From contig NZ_AUWY01000023.1 of NCBI RefSeq assembly GCF_000447205.1, positions 9,850 through 73,849 of the forward strand: 64,000 nt of DNA, read 5' to 3'. The position numbers and the translations under genes are program-made. Shown piece by piece: positions 25,246-34,689 of the stretch. The stretch comes from Sphingobium ummariense RL-3 (GTDB lineage: Bacteria; Pseudomonadota; Alphaproteobacteria; Sphingomonadales; Sphingomonadaceae). The first letter of the stretch is position 1; each line of letters starts with the position of its first letter. A model generated the notes under the pieces. The model had not been told where the DNA came from. It did not search any database and saw only the letters and a program-made list of their open reading frames with translations.

Positions 25246-26256
25246 ATGTCGACTAAACAAATTCTCGCGCTCCTGAACTCGCATATCGACGGGGACGAAG
25301 ACCAGCTCCTGTCGATCGCCTTGCAGATCGCCGCTCAGGAAGCTCGCCAGGGTCGTTCGGACGATGCTGAGAAGCTGAAACGGCTTGTCCAGAAGGCGCG
25401 TGATCAGCGCCGGACTGGCAAGCCGGCCGGTGGCCAGACCCCGATCCCGCTCGCTCGACCGCGCGGCGAATTGCAGGGTCTCGTCGAGAGCGCCTATCCC
25501 AAGGTTGCACTCTCAAGCATGGTGCTCTCCGACGAGATCGCCAAGCGGCTCGGCCGCGTTGTACGCCAGCAGCAGGAGCGCGTGACCCTGCGCGAGCACG
25601 GTCAGATACCGGCCACGCACATGCTTCTGGTTGGGCCGCCCGGAACGGGCAAGACGATGACGGCTTCGGCCTTGGCCGGCGAGTTGCGGCTTCCGCTGTT
25701 CACGGTACGGCTTGAAGCGCTGTTCAGCCGGTTCTTCGGCGAGACCGCGGGCAAGCTGCGCCTGCTCTTCGATCAGATCGCGCAGACGCGCGGCGTCTAT
25801 CTGCTCGATGAATTCGATGCGATCGGCGCGCGCCGGGGCGACCCGAACGATGTCGGCGAAATCCGTCGGGTTCTCAATTCCGTGCTGGCCTTCATGGAGG
25901 AACCGAATTCGACCGACAGTCTCGTGCTGGCGGCGACCAATCATGTCGAGATTCTGGACGAAGCCCTCGCGCGCCGTTTCGACGAAGTGGTCGAATATAC
26001 GCTGCCGGATGCGGCGTCTGCGCGGGGCATTCTTGAACGCCGTCTCGGCAAGTTCAAGTTCGCTTCGAAGGTATGGCCCGGCATTGAAAGCGCGCTTGAA
26101 GGGCTCAGCCAGGGCGAGCTGGTCCGCGCGGCCGATACCGTCGTGAAGGACGCCATTCTGGAAGGCGCATCGAAGGTGTCGCCCGACGCCTTGCGCGACG
26201 CGCTCGAAAATCGACAGACGTTGAAGGGCAAGTTCCGTCGCCAACCCGGCCGTTAG
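25246..26256 (+). CDS. ietA: AAA+ ATPase, IetA-like defence component
   Basis: 336 residues. A helical N-terminal region of about 85 residues precedes an FtsH/proteasomal-type AAA+ module: Walker A GPPGTGKT at 130-137, Walker B LLDEFD at 186-191, sensor LAATNH, and the arginine-rich EALARRFDEVVEYTLPDA segment. The downstream gene is a subtilisin-like protease, the partner seen in IetAS pairs. IetA/IetS were reported on Agrobacterium plasmids as an addiction-like stability pair and later counted among antiphage systems. The ATPase probably senses a trigger or controls the protease. The start is set by AAAGGAGG. Confidence 0.88.
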   Translation: MSTKQILALLNSHIDGDEDQLLSIALQIAAQEARQGRSDDAEKLKRLVQKARDQRRTGKPAGGQTPIPLARPRGELQGLVESAYPKVALSSMVLSDEIAKRLGRVVRQQQERVTLREHGQIPATHMLLVGPPGTGKTMTASALAGELRLPLFTVRLEALFSRFFGETAGKLRLLFDQIAQTRGVYLLDEFDAIGARRGDPNDVGEIRRVLNSVLAFMEEPNSTDSLVLAATNHVEILDEALARRFDEVVEYTLPDAASARGILERRLGKFKFASKVWPGIESALEGLSQGELVRAADTVVKDAILEGASKVSPDALRDALENRQTLKGKFRRQPGR

Positions 26257-26308
26257 GCAGGCTCCGCCGAACGGATTGAATGGAACGCGAATGAAGAAGT
26301 AGGAGCCT

Positions 26309-28861
26309 ATGGCGGAGCCCGATAATTTCGACGCGAGAGACCGTCCGCATATCGCGATCGACGTCTTTCGTGAAACAGCAGCCTACACTTTTCCCTCGCG
26401 CAATCAGGAACGCAAACCCCTTCGGGGAGACTATGCGGCGCACGCCACGCAGCTCCTCGACCAGCTCGCTGCGGCGCTGGGGACCGTTCCAGTTGCGGCT
26501 GCCGATCCGCGCCTGCCCGTGCAGGGGCTGAAATCCGGCACTGTCGTGGAGGTCACGACGTTGCCGCCGGCGGAAGGCTCGCGGACCAAGGCCGTCAAGG
26601 TGCCGGCGACCCTGGAGTTTCCAACGCAGGACGTTGTGATCCTGCGATCGGAGCGTAACGAGGACCGCACCGAAAGCGCCTTGCTGTTCGTGCCCGACGA
26701 CGCACGCGCCTTCCTGCGGAATCGCATCACTGACTATGGTCGCGATCCCGGTAATCAGCGACGTCCCGATGTCGAGCGGTTCGAGGTCATCGAAGAAGTC
26801 AGGGCGGTGGAAGTCGGATCACTGTTCACCGGCGTGGTGGATCTGGCTGCGCCGGACATCCTCTGGTGGGAGTTGTGGGTTCGCCAGCCGGTCGCGCTGG
26901 CGGACCGCCTGGCCGCTGCGGCTCGCAACGCGAACATCGATGTGCATGACGATCGCCTGATCTTCCCGGATACGACGGTCGTCTTCCTTCACGCAGCCGC
27001 CGCGGCAGTGGCCGCGTTCGCGGCGCGCGTGCCAGGCGCCATCACCGAGATACGCCGGGCAACAGGAACGATCGAGCCATTTCTCGATCGTGGCGACACC
27101 GGCTTTGGACAGCATGATTGGGTGGACGAGCTGGCGCAGCGCGTCAGCCCGCCGTCTCCGGACGCTCCAGTGGTCTGCACGCTCGACACGGGTGTCACGG
27201 CGGCCCATCCGTTGATTGCGCCCGGCTTGCGTGGGGCTTGGGCTTACGATGCTGATTGGGGCGCGGACGATCACGAGCCGTACGGCGGTCACGGCACACC
27301 ACTTGCGGGACTCGTCCTTTACGGCGACCTCGAACCATTGATGAACGACGCGCGCCCCGTCGATCTGACGCATGGCGCCGAATCCATGAAGCTGCTGCCG
27401 CCTGGTGGATTTCCACCGACCAAACCGCCCAGCTATGGAGTGGTGACGCAAGGCGCTGTCAGCTTAGTGGAGATCGAGCGCCCGGAAGCGGTGCGGAGCT
27501 TCTGCATTGCAACGTCTGCCACCGATTTCCCACCCAGCCGGCCTTCGACTTGGAGCGGAGCGATCGACCAGATCTCGGCCGGTGCCATGCCCGGTGAGGC
27601 TGACGACGCCGTGCCGGCCGCGGAGCGATCCAAGAGGCTGATCGTCGTTGCGACTGGAAACGTCTCCGGCGGCATGGCGGTAGACGTCCTGCCCTCGCAG
27701 CCTCTGGAAGACCCATCACAGAGCTGGAACGCCCTTACCATCGGCGGCTTCACGCGGAAGGAGCAGCCGCCAGCGCCGCCGCCCGTGTTGCAGGCCGCCG
27801 TCCCGGCCAATCACCGCAGTCCGTTTAGTCGTGGCTCGCAGTCGCTGCCTGACGACCTGACGCCGATCAAGCCGGAGGTGTTGTTTGAGGCCGGCAACAT
27901 GATGTCGGACGCGACCGGCTTTTGCGGCTGGGACCCGGCCGTTTCTCTTCTCTCGGCCGGCTCCGATGTCGCGACCGAACCGCTCGTGCCGTTCTGGGCA
28001 ACGAGCGCGGCCGCTGGAATGGCCGGAAACTTCATCGGCCGCCTGCAAGCGGCTCGGCCGGACCTATGGGCAGAAACGCATCGCGCGCTAACCGTGGATT
28101 CGGCCCGTTGGCCCGAACCGATCCGGAAAAGGTTTATCGGCACCGGAGCCCACTGGAAGACCGGGAAAGCGGCCACCAAGGGCAAGAAGCAGGAGATGCT
28201 CCGCGAGTTCGGATATGGCGTGCCGGACATTGATCGAGCCATCCTCTCGGCGCGCAACGATGCCACGCTGGTCGCGCAGGCGGAGATCCAGCCCTTCGCG
28301 ATCGGTGCGGACGGCCGGACCGGCGTGTTCAATGAGATGCATTTCTACGATCTGCCTTGGCCGAAAGCAGCGTTGGAGAAACTCGAAAACGAGATTGTCA
28401 CGATGAAGGTGACCCTGTCGTACTTCATCGAGCCTAACCTGGCCGGCAAGGCGGCTACCCGACCCGACACATATCGCTCCTTCGGGCTGCGGTTTGACAT
28501 GAAGAAGCGCACGGAGACGGCGGCCCGGTTTCGCAGCCGTATTTCCGCGAGCCAGGCCAAGGACGGCACCGAAGCCGATGGCGAGGCCAGTTGCTGGCTC
28601 TTGGGGCCGAAAGCCATCCAGGCGGGGTCGCTGCATTGCGACCTGTGGCGCGGCAGGGCGATCGAACTGGCGGGTCACGACGCCATCGCGGTCTATCCGG
28701 TCGGCGGATGGTGGAAGTCGCACGTCGGCCAAAAGCGTGTGGCTGACAAAGCGCGGTACGCTCTAGTCATTTCAATCTCTGCGCCCGGTCAGGATGTCGA
28801 TCTCTACAGTGAGATCAATACGCTTGTTGAGAACAAGGAGATCGAGGTGCTACTCGGCTAG
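26309..28861 (+). CDS. ietS: Subtilisin-like serine protease, IetS-like defence effector
   Basis: 850 residues with a long N-terminal region before the S8 peptidase domain. The catalytic triad is Asp293 (VVCTLDTGVTAAHPLI), His328 (PYGGHGTPLAGLVLY) and Ser566 (WATSAAAGMAGNF). The oxyanion region is VVATGNVSGG. No signal peptide, so it is expected to act inside the cell. The C-terminal 200 residues are beta-rich (MKVTLSYFIEPNLAGKAATR) and may bind substrate. It follows ietA by 52 bp. In the IetAS pair the protease is taken to be the toxic effector held in check by, or activated through, the ATPase; the target is unknown. Confidence 0.88.
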   Translation: MAEPDNFDARDRPHIAIDVFRETAAYTFPSRNQERKPLRGDYAAHATQLLDQLAAALGTVPVAAADPRLPVQGLKSGTVVEVTTLPPAEGSRTKAVKVPATLEFPTQDVVILRSERNEDRTESALLFVPDDARAFLRNRITDYGRDPGNQRRPDVERFEVIEEVRAVEVGSLFTGVVDLAAPDILWWELWVRQPVALADRLAAAARNANIDVHDDRLIFPDTTVVFLHAAAAAVAAFAARVPGAITEIRRATGTIEPFLDRGDTGFGQHDWVDELAQRVSPPSPDAPVVCTLDTGVTAAHPLIAPGLRGAWAYDADWGADDHEPYGGHGTPLAGLVLYGDLEPLMNDARPVDLTHGAESMKLLPPGGFPPTKPPSYGVVTQGAVSLVEIERPEAVRSFCIATSATDFPPSRPSTWSGAIDQISAGAMPGEADDAVPAAERSKRLIVVATGNVSGGMAVDVLPSQPLEDPSQSWNALTIGGFTRKEQPPAPPPVLQAAVPANHRSPFSRGSQSLPDDLTPIKPEVLFEAGNMMSDATGFCGWDPAVSLLSAGSDVATEPLVPFWATSAAAGMAGNFIGRLQAARPDLWAETHRALTVDSARWPEPIRKRFIGTGAHWKTGKAATKGKKQEMLREFGYGVPDIDRAILSARNDATLVAQAEIQPFAIGADGRTGVFNEMHFYDLPWPKAALEKLENEIVTMKVTLSYFIEPNLAGKAATRPDTYRSFGLRFDMKKRTETAARFRSRISASQAKDGTEADGEASCWLLGPKAIQAGSLHCDLWRGRAIELAGHDAIAVYPVGGWWKSHVGQKRVADKARYALVISISAPGQDVDLYSEINTLVENKEIEVLLG

Positions 28862-28890
28862 CGCGTCAATTCAGAATAAAAACGGGGGGA

Positions 28891-30681
28891 ATGACCGTGC
28901 GGATTTCGCGCGTAAAGATAAGCAACTTCGCGAACTTCTCGGAGATCAACCTCGAGACGGGCGAGAACATCGTCATCGTCGGTGAGAACAAAGTCGGCAA
29001 AAGCAATTTCATCCGCGCGCTGCAACTGATTCTCGACCCGGGCCTGTCCGAGCGTGATCGCCAGCTCGGCCTGGAGCACTTCTGGGATGGGTTAGGCGAG
29101 GACAAGCTCGGGGAAACGGTTGAGATCGCCGTCGAGCTGACCGACTTCACCGACGATCCGCGATTGATGGCGCATCTGAATGACTGCGTGGTCGATCCAG
29201 GGCCGCCGATGGTCGCGCGGCTTACCTACCGCTTTCAGCCGAAGGCCAATCTCGATCGGGATCCGGAGAGCCTAGCCGACTATGAGTACATCATCTTTGG
29301 CGGTGACGACCCCGAGATGTCCATCGGGCCGTCGCTACGGCGAATGCTGCCGCTCGACGTGCAGGTTGCGCTGCGCGATGCCGAGAAGGATCTGGCGAGC
29401 TGGCGCAACTCGCCGCTAAGGCCATTGATTGAGGAGCTTGCAACCTCCCTGGACGCGGATGCTCGCGCGGAAATTCAGGAGCAGGTGAACGAGGCGCAGG
29501 CGGAGTTGGAGGGCCATGCCGAAGTGGTCGCCACGGCAGAGCGGATCAGCGAGCGGCTGATCGCCATCGCGGGCGAGCAGCATGCGGTCCCGCTGACGCT
29601 CGGTCTTTCGCCGACACGGGTCGACGCCTTGCTGCGCAGCCTGCGCCTGCTGATCGACAATGGAGCCCGCGGCATTGCCGACGCCAGTCTTGGCACGGCC
29701 AATCTGATTTTCATGGCGCTGAAGAGTCTCGAGCTCGATCGGCTCGTAACGGACGGTGAACGCGACCACACCTTCTTCGTCGTCGAAGAGCCGGAGGCGC
29801 ACCTGCATCCGCACGTTCAGCGCCTTGTCTATCGCTACTTCCTCGGCACGGGCGCAGACGGAGAGGAGGATACGCCGCCGCTGACGACGATCCTCACGAC
29901 GCATTCACCTCACATCGCCAGCGTCACGCCGATCCGCTCGATCGTCTTGCTCCGCCATGACGCGGAGACGAATGCGACGATCGCCGTCTCGACGGCCACT
30001 GCGCCGTTTACCGAGCGCGATGAGGCGGACCTTCAGCGCTACATTGATGTGAGCCGCGGCGAGATCTTCTTCGCCCGCGGTGTCATCCTGGTCGAGGGCG
30101 ACGCGGAGCGGTTCCTGGTGCCGGCCTTTGCCGACGCGCTAGATATCCCGCTCGACATGCTCGGCATCACGGTCTGTTCGGTCAGCGGCACGAATTTCAC
30201 GCCCTACGTGAAGCTGCTAGGCCCGCACGGCCTGAACATTCCGCACGTGATCCTGACGGACCGCGACCCCAATGGCGCCAGCCATCCGCGGGTTCGGCGT
30301 CGCCTGATCAGTGTGCTGCAATTGCGGGAAGAAGGCGTCAGCTACAGGCGTCTCGACGCGGACGCTGTAATCGCCCGCGCCGAGCCGTTCGGTTACTTCG
30401 TCAACAGCAACACGCTGGAACCGGAGCTGTTTACCGGCGGCCTTGCCGAGGGCATGCAGGAGGTGATCGAAGAAGAATTGAGCATCGGCGACGGCACCCG
30501 CGAGGAGCTGCAAGGGTGGGTGGATGACCCCGATACGCTCGACGAGGATGCGCTGATTGCGCTCATCGAACGGGTCGGCAAGGGTCGTTTTGCCCAGGCG
30601 CTCGCCCGCCACGTCGACGTGGATACATGTCCGGACTACATCCGGCAGGCGCTGGAGCACATCCGCGATGCCGTTGCGTAG
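28891..30681 (+). CDS. gajA: OLD-family ATPase-TOPRIM nuclease, GajA-like
   Basis: 596 residues, the size of Gabija GajA. The N-terminal ABC-type ATPase has Walker A GENKVGKS at 31-38 and Walker B in FFVVEEPEAHLHPHVQ, with TILTTHSPHIASV after it. The C-terminal TOPRIM nuclease has its glutamate at 402 in ILVEGDAERF and the DxD at 457/459 in LTDRDPNG. In Gabija, GajA is a nucleotide-regulated DNA nickase that acts with a UvrD-like helicase. The next gene encodes such a helicase and overlaps by 14 bp, the strongest evidence for Gabija over a solitary OLD nuclease. It starts 29 bp after ietS. Confidence 0.9.
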   Translation: MTVRISRVKISNFANFSEINLETGENIVIVGENKVGKSNFIRALQLILDPGLSERDRQLGLEHFWDGLGEDKLGETVEIAVELTDFTDDPRLMAHLNDCVVDPGPPMVARLTYRFQPKANLDRDPESLADYEYIIFGGDDPEMSIGPSLRRMLPLDVQVALRDAEKDLASWRNSPLRPLIEELATSLDADARAEIQEQVNEAQAELEGHAEVVATAERISERLIAIAGEQHAVPLTLGLSPTRVDALLRSLRLLIDNGARGIADASLGTANLIFMALKSLELDRLVTDGERDHTFFVVEEPEAHLHPHVQRLVYRYFLGTGADGEEDTPPLTTILTTHSPHIASVTPIRSIVLLRHDAETNATIAVSTATAPFTERDEADLQRYIDVSRGEIFFARGVILVEGDAERFLVPAFADALDIPLDMLGITVCSVSGTNFTPYVKLLGPHGLNIPHVILTDRDPNGASHPRVRRRLISVLQLREEGVSYRRLDADAVIARAEPFGYFVNSNTLEPELFTGGLAEGMQEVIEEELSIGDGTREELQGWVDDPDTLDEDALIALIERVGKGRFAQALARHVDVDTCPDYIRQALEHIRDAVA

Positions 30682-32485
30682 CGTCAGTGCTGCCTATCTC
30701 GCCCAAGCGGCCGATCTTGCTGGCAACCCGGGCCAGCAGGCGGCCTATGACTCGACCGGCAACTGTGTCGTGCTGGCCGGTCCTGGCAGCGGCAAGACCA
30801 AGACGCTGGTGCTCAAGCTGGCAAGGATCATGGCCGAGGACGTGCGCGCGCCGCGTGGTGCGGCGTGCATTACCTATAGTCAGGAATGCGCTCGCGAGCT
30901 GACCCGCCGGCTCGAGCGATTAGGCCTGCGTGAGGCCTCCAATCTCTTCATCGGCACCGTTCACGGTTTCTGCTTGCGGCATCTCCTCATGCCGTATGGC
31001 CGGCTTGCCGATTTGCCGGTGCCTTTCCCGCTTACCGTCGCCACGACTCGGCAGAGCGACCAGGCAATGAAGCGCGTGGGCGACAGGCTGTTCGGTGTCG
31101 GTCATCCGAACAAGACAATGGACCTTGGAAGGCACAGGCGATCGGTTCTCGACCGAACCTCGATTTTTTGGACCAGCGAGGCAGAGCTCGCCGCGTGGGC
31201 GGAAGGATACGAGGCCGAGCTGCGGAGGACGGGTCTTATCGACTTCGATGACCTTGTCGTTTTCGGGCAGCGGCTCGTCTCGGAGCACGATTGGGTGCTC
31301 CCGCTGCTGCAGGCGAAGTTCCCCGTCCTCGCCGTTGACGAATATCAGGACCTCGGTGTGGCCTTGCATCGCATCGTGAAGCGCGTGGCCTTTGACGGCG
31401 GCGTTCGGCTGTTTGCAGTGGGCGATCCCGACCAGTCGATCTACGGCTTCACCGGCGCCGATGGAGCGCTCCTGCAGGACCTTGCGGAGCGGGACGACGT
31501 CGAGCGGGTGCAGCTCCGGCTCAACTATCGTTCGGCGGCCCGGATCGTCAGCGCCTCCGAGATGGCGCTAGGCGAAGCGCGCGGCTATCGGTCCAACGAC
31601 CCGGACCGGCAGGCCGTCATCGAGTTCACGCAGTGCGCTGACGGTCTCGAAGGGCAGGCCGCCCATGCAATCGAAGAGATCATCCCCGCGGCGCTTGCGG
31701 GAAAGCCAGGGCGAGCGCTCGGCGATATCGCCATCCTCTATCGCGACTACCGGGCTGGCGACGTGGTGGCGGAAGCGGTGGCCGCCGCGGGCCTCGACTT
31801 CGTTCGTGTCGACACCGCCGCTCCTTACCGGAAGGTCGCGCTCACGAGTTGGATCGAAGATTGCGCCGCATGGTGCGCGGGCGGCTGGCGCGAGGCCCGG
31901 CCGCAGTTGCGCGGGCTGCTAGATCGTTGGTTGGGATTTCATCGCGCGCGCATCCCCGAAGCCGAGGCGCGCGATGAAGCGCAACGTCTAACCCAGCTTC
32001 TCTGGTCGCTTCGCGTCGAGGAGGGGATCGCTCGGGATTTTGTGGCGGCGCTACGAGCCGGGATGCTTGACGCACTTATGGCTGGCGAGCCCAGCCTCGC
32101 CGACCAGGGCGAGCAGGTGAATCGGATGACGGCAGCTCTGGCTGTTGGAGGCGCGCTTGCCGACCTCGATTTGGCAAGTCTCGGTGGGCGGGACGGCTCT
32201 CCATTGCACCTGAATCTCCTGACGCTTCACTCCGCGAAGGGGTGCGAATATGACGTCGTGATTATGGTCGGTCTCGACCTTGGCAGTCTGCCGTGGCGCA
32301 ATGAATTGCCCGCTGCTCGCCGCGAGAGCCGCCGGCTCTTCTACGTCGGTCTCACGCGCGCTCGCGACGAGATCCATATGCTTTATTCAGGCTACGTCGA
32401 TACGGCCCGCGGGAGGATGCGTTGGGGGCGCTCTCCATTCCTCGACGAGCTCGAAGCGCGCATGGAGGAGGCGGAGGACGAGTAA
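30668..32485 (+). CDS. gajB: UvrD/Rep-type superfamily 1 helicase, GajB-like
   Basis: 605 residues from the ATG at 30668, inside the gajA 3' end. Motif I is GPGSGKT at 38-44; motif Ia lies in ACITYSQECARELTRRLERL; motif II is DEYQD at 224-228; motif III in AVGDPDQSIYGFTGAD; motif IV in LRLNYRSAARIV; motif V in LTLHSAKGCEYDVV; motif VI in LFYVGLTRARDEIHML. It is complete and somewhat longer than the founding GajB. The overlap implies translational coupling with the nuclease. In Gabija the helicase-like subunit joins GajA in a large complex. Confidence 0.9.
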   Translation: MPLRSVSAAYLAQAADLAGNPGQQAAYDSTGNCVVLAGPGSGKTKTLVLKLARIMAEDVRAPRGAACITYSQECARELTRRLERLGLREASNLFIGTVHGFCLRHLLMPYGRLADLPVPFPLTVATTRQSDQAMKRVGDRLFGVGHPNKTMDLGRHRRSVLDRTSIFWTSEAELAAWAEGYEAELRRTGLIDFDDLVVFGQRLVSEHDWVLPLLQAKFPVLAVDEYQDLGVALHRIVKRVAFDGGVRLFAVGDPDQSIYGFTGADGALLQDLAERDDVERVQLRLNYRSAARIVSASEMALGEARGYRSNDPDRQAVIEFTQCADGLEGQAAHAIEEIIPAALAGKPGRALGDIAILYRDYRAGDVVAEAVAAAGLDFVRVDTAAPYRKVALTSWIEDCAAWCAGGWREARPQLRGLLDRWLGFHRARIPEAEARDEAQRLTQLLWSLRVEEGIARDFVAALRAGMLDALMAGEPSLADQGEQVNRMTAALAVGGALADLDLASLGGRDGSPLHLNLLTLHSAKGCEYDVVIMVGLDLGSLPWRNELPAARRESRRLFYVGLTRARDEIHMLYSGYVDTARGRMRWGRSPFLDELEARMEEAEDE

Positions 32486-32488
32486 CCT

Positions 32489-33400
32489 ATGATGTCATTT
32501 CGTGAAGCTCAGGCGATCGAGGACCTCGCAGACCTCCTCTACGATTTCCTTCCCGGGAGCGGAAACAACAGGACCGCATTTCCGCTTGCCGCCGCACAGG
32601 CTGGCGTCGGCGATCTATGGGTCCCGGGCAGCAAGCGACCTGCCATGGTTCAACTCCTGACCGCGACGCTGGAACAGCGCAGGTCGTGCTTTACGAAATT
32701 GATCGTGGCGATCGTTCGCCAAGCGATGACCTACCGGCGGGGGAAGGGAAATCCGCTCAGTCGTGAAGAGATTGATCGACTCAACAGCCTTCTTCCCGGG
32801 GTGCAATTCAAGATCCCTGAGCTGCTCGATCCGAGCTTCCTAAGCAGCTTCGGCTCGCCAAAGGCCGCAGAGCGAGCGCCGCAGGCGTCGTCGACGCTGG
32901 GCGCGGAGAAGGAGCAGGAGCTCGCTGCGCTCCTCATCGAGATCACCAAGCTCGATCCCCAGGCGCGTGGTCTGCGTTTCGAGGGCTTTCTGAACGAGCT
33001 GTTCGCCGGGTTCGGGCTGGCGCCGCGCGGCTCTTTTCGGCTCGTCGGCGAGCAGATCGACGGGAGCTTCAAGCTGCACGGTCAGACCTACCTGGTTGAA
33101 GCAAAATGGCATGGGCCTCAGATCGGCTTTGCCGACCTGATGACCTTTTCGGGCAAGGTCGGTGGAAAGGCATCTTGGTCGCGCGGGCTGTTCGTCAGCA
33201 ATTCCGGCTTCACGGCCGAGGGGCTGGAGGCGTTCTCGCGCGGACGCCAGACCAACCTCATATGCGCTGACGGGCTCGACCTCTATGAGGTGCTCTCGCG
33301 CAAGGTTTCACTCATCACCGTTTTGGAAGCCAAGGAGCGGCGTGCGGCCGAGACGAACCGGGCGTTCGTCGCTGTGCGGGACCTGAATCTTGGGGGATGA
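32489..33400 (+). CDS. PD-(D/E)xK restriction-endonuclease-like protein
   Basis: 303 residues. The C-terminal half is an Mrr-type nuclease core: [20 protein letters not shown], Asp191 in GEQIDGSF and Glu204-x-Lys206 in YLVEAKW, then a region with [20 protein letters not shown], typical of this fold. The first 120 residues ([20 protein letters not shown], with [14 protein letters not shown]) form a separate helical domain that may bind a partner or recruit the nuclease. It starts three bases after the helicase stop and so is part of the same operon. It could be a third Gabija component or an independent endonuclease. Confidence 0.85.
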
Positions 33401-33977
33401 TCGAGCCGCCATGACGGTATAACCACAGACGAGCCGTCGCTCGCACTTCGTAGCGTAGCGTACAGACGGTGGAGCTGGTCTGAGGGTCGTTCGGTGAGGC
33501 TTCTAAACCGTGTCCGGCGATAGATGGTGGAAGGTGGGTTTCGCAAGGACGGCCGAAAAAGCCAGTGATTTCAGCAGCGCGAGTTTTTGACGGGTTGGCT
33601 GACGGTATGGCGAGTCATGAAAAATATTTTGTGCTGCAATTTCAGGGCGTTATGCGGGTAGGAAATAATCGAGTGGGAGTGAGGGGTAGTAGAAGCGGCG
33701 GAGATCGGCGGCTCCTGCGGGTCAAGGCGTAGATCCAGACTTCGACCGTAGGCAATAGATACTGAAAGTTCTTTGCCCGGTCTCAGTCGGCCTTCGAACG
33801 TTTTTGTGTGTGAATGGGTCTCTCTTGTGTGGAACTGGTGGGCGGCTTGCTTTGAGGTGTCCGCCCGCCCAGCCCTTGGCTCCGTCCGTCTCTAGCAGCG
33901 CCACTTCGGCAAGCGCCACGATGCATGGCAATGGGGGCATCTGCCCCGTACCTGTCAGGCGAGCTGGACGGGCACAC
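33401..33977. other. Intergenic region after defence operon
   Basis: No gene I can support. It is less GC-rich than the neighbours. It includes a GATAGATGG word at 33519-33527 and a 30-bp word at 33564-33593 that recur near 41376-41440. TTTTTGACGG and AAAATATTTTGT lie after the second word. No clear terminator hairpin with a T-run follows the endonuclease. The stretch is probably the edge between the island and the oxidoreductase block, with decayed mobile-element sequence. Confidence 0.4.
33564..33593 (+). repeat. Degenerate direct repeat, copy A
   Basis: This 30-bp word agrees with 41411-41440 in 22 of 30 positions, including shared AGTGAT, TCA, CAG and TGACGG. A GATAGATGG word lies 45 bp upstream here (start to start) and 35 bp upstream of the other copy. 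The two sites bracket the 34-41 kb block in the same orientation. Origin unknown. Confidence 0.4.
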
Positions 33978-34664
33978 CTACCAAGGCAATTCTCTGTTAA
34001 AGCGATCGAGATAGCGAAGCCCTGGCTTGCCGCGATTGGCTTCCACCATGTCGACCACGTGCGGGATGCTCTCTTCGATCGACAACGTCGCTTCGTCCCC
34101 TCCCATTTCGGTCCGAACCCAGCCCGGCGCGACGAGCAGCAGCGCGCGCGGGTCACCCGGATGGTGAGCCGCATAGCCTTTCATCAGCATGTTGAGGGCC
34201 GCCTTGCTGGACGAGTAGAGCGGCCAAAAGCCGGTGCTGTCGGCGATGCTGCCGAGTTCCGACGTCATGATCGCGATGACTCCGTTCTCGCGTACCAGAC
34301 TTGCGAGCATTTCGACCGTCCGCACCGGCGACAAGGCGTTGGTCAGCATCATATCGACGAAATCCTGCTCGGCCGCATCGACCGGAGTCTTGTCGTTGGA
34401 GCGTGCGATGCCGGCGTTGACGAACAGAACATCCAGCCGTCGCCCCTGCAGGCGCGCGCCAAGGTCGCGGACGGAAGAGGCATCCCGGATATCGACGTGT
34501 TCGATTTCAAGCCGATCGGAGAAGCGCGCGTGCAGGTCATCGAGGCCGGGGGCATCGCCCCGCATGGTGGCGACAACGTGCCAGCCGCGGCCGAGCCATT
34601 CCTCCGCAAGCGCCAGTCCAAGGCCGCGCGAGGCGCCGACGATCAGGGCGGTCTGTTGGGTCAT
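33978..34664 (-). CDS. Short-chain dehydrogenase/reductase
   Basis: 228 residues from the ATG at 34662-34664 (MTQQTALIVGASRGLGLALA). Rossmann cofactor motif GASRGLG at residues 10-16, VNAGIA for the NAG position, and the YxxxK pair in GFWPLYSSSKAALNML. The substrate cannot be inferred. It follows a second SDR on the same strand after 25 bp, so the two are likely co-transcribed with the peroxiredoxin and GST genes upstream. It lies at the border of the redox block. Confidence 0.88.
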   Translation of the reverse strand: MTQQTALIVGASRGLGLALAEEWLGRGWHVVATMRGDAPGLDDLHARFSDRLEIEHVDIRDASSVRDLGARLQGRRLDVLFVNAGIARSNDKTPVDAAEQDFVDMMLTNALSPVRTVEMLASLVRENGVIAIMTSELGSIADSTGFWPLYSSSKAALNMLMKGYAAHHPGDPRALLLVAPGWVRTEMGGDEATLSIEESIPHVVDMVEANRGKPGLRYLDRFNRELPW

Positions 34665-34689
34665 AAAAATCTCCTCGATCAATGTGCTG

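Noticed and set aside
33722..34174. 150-codon open frame overlapping the SDR 3' end
   Set aside because: It shares the SDR bases in another frame and its outer part looks like random translation with no start signal.
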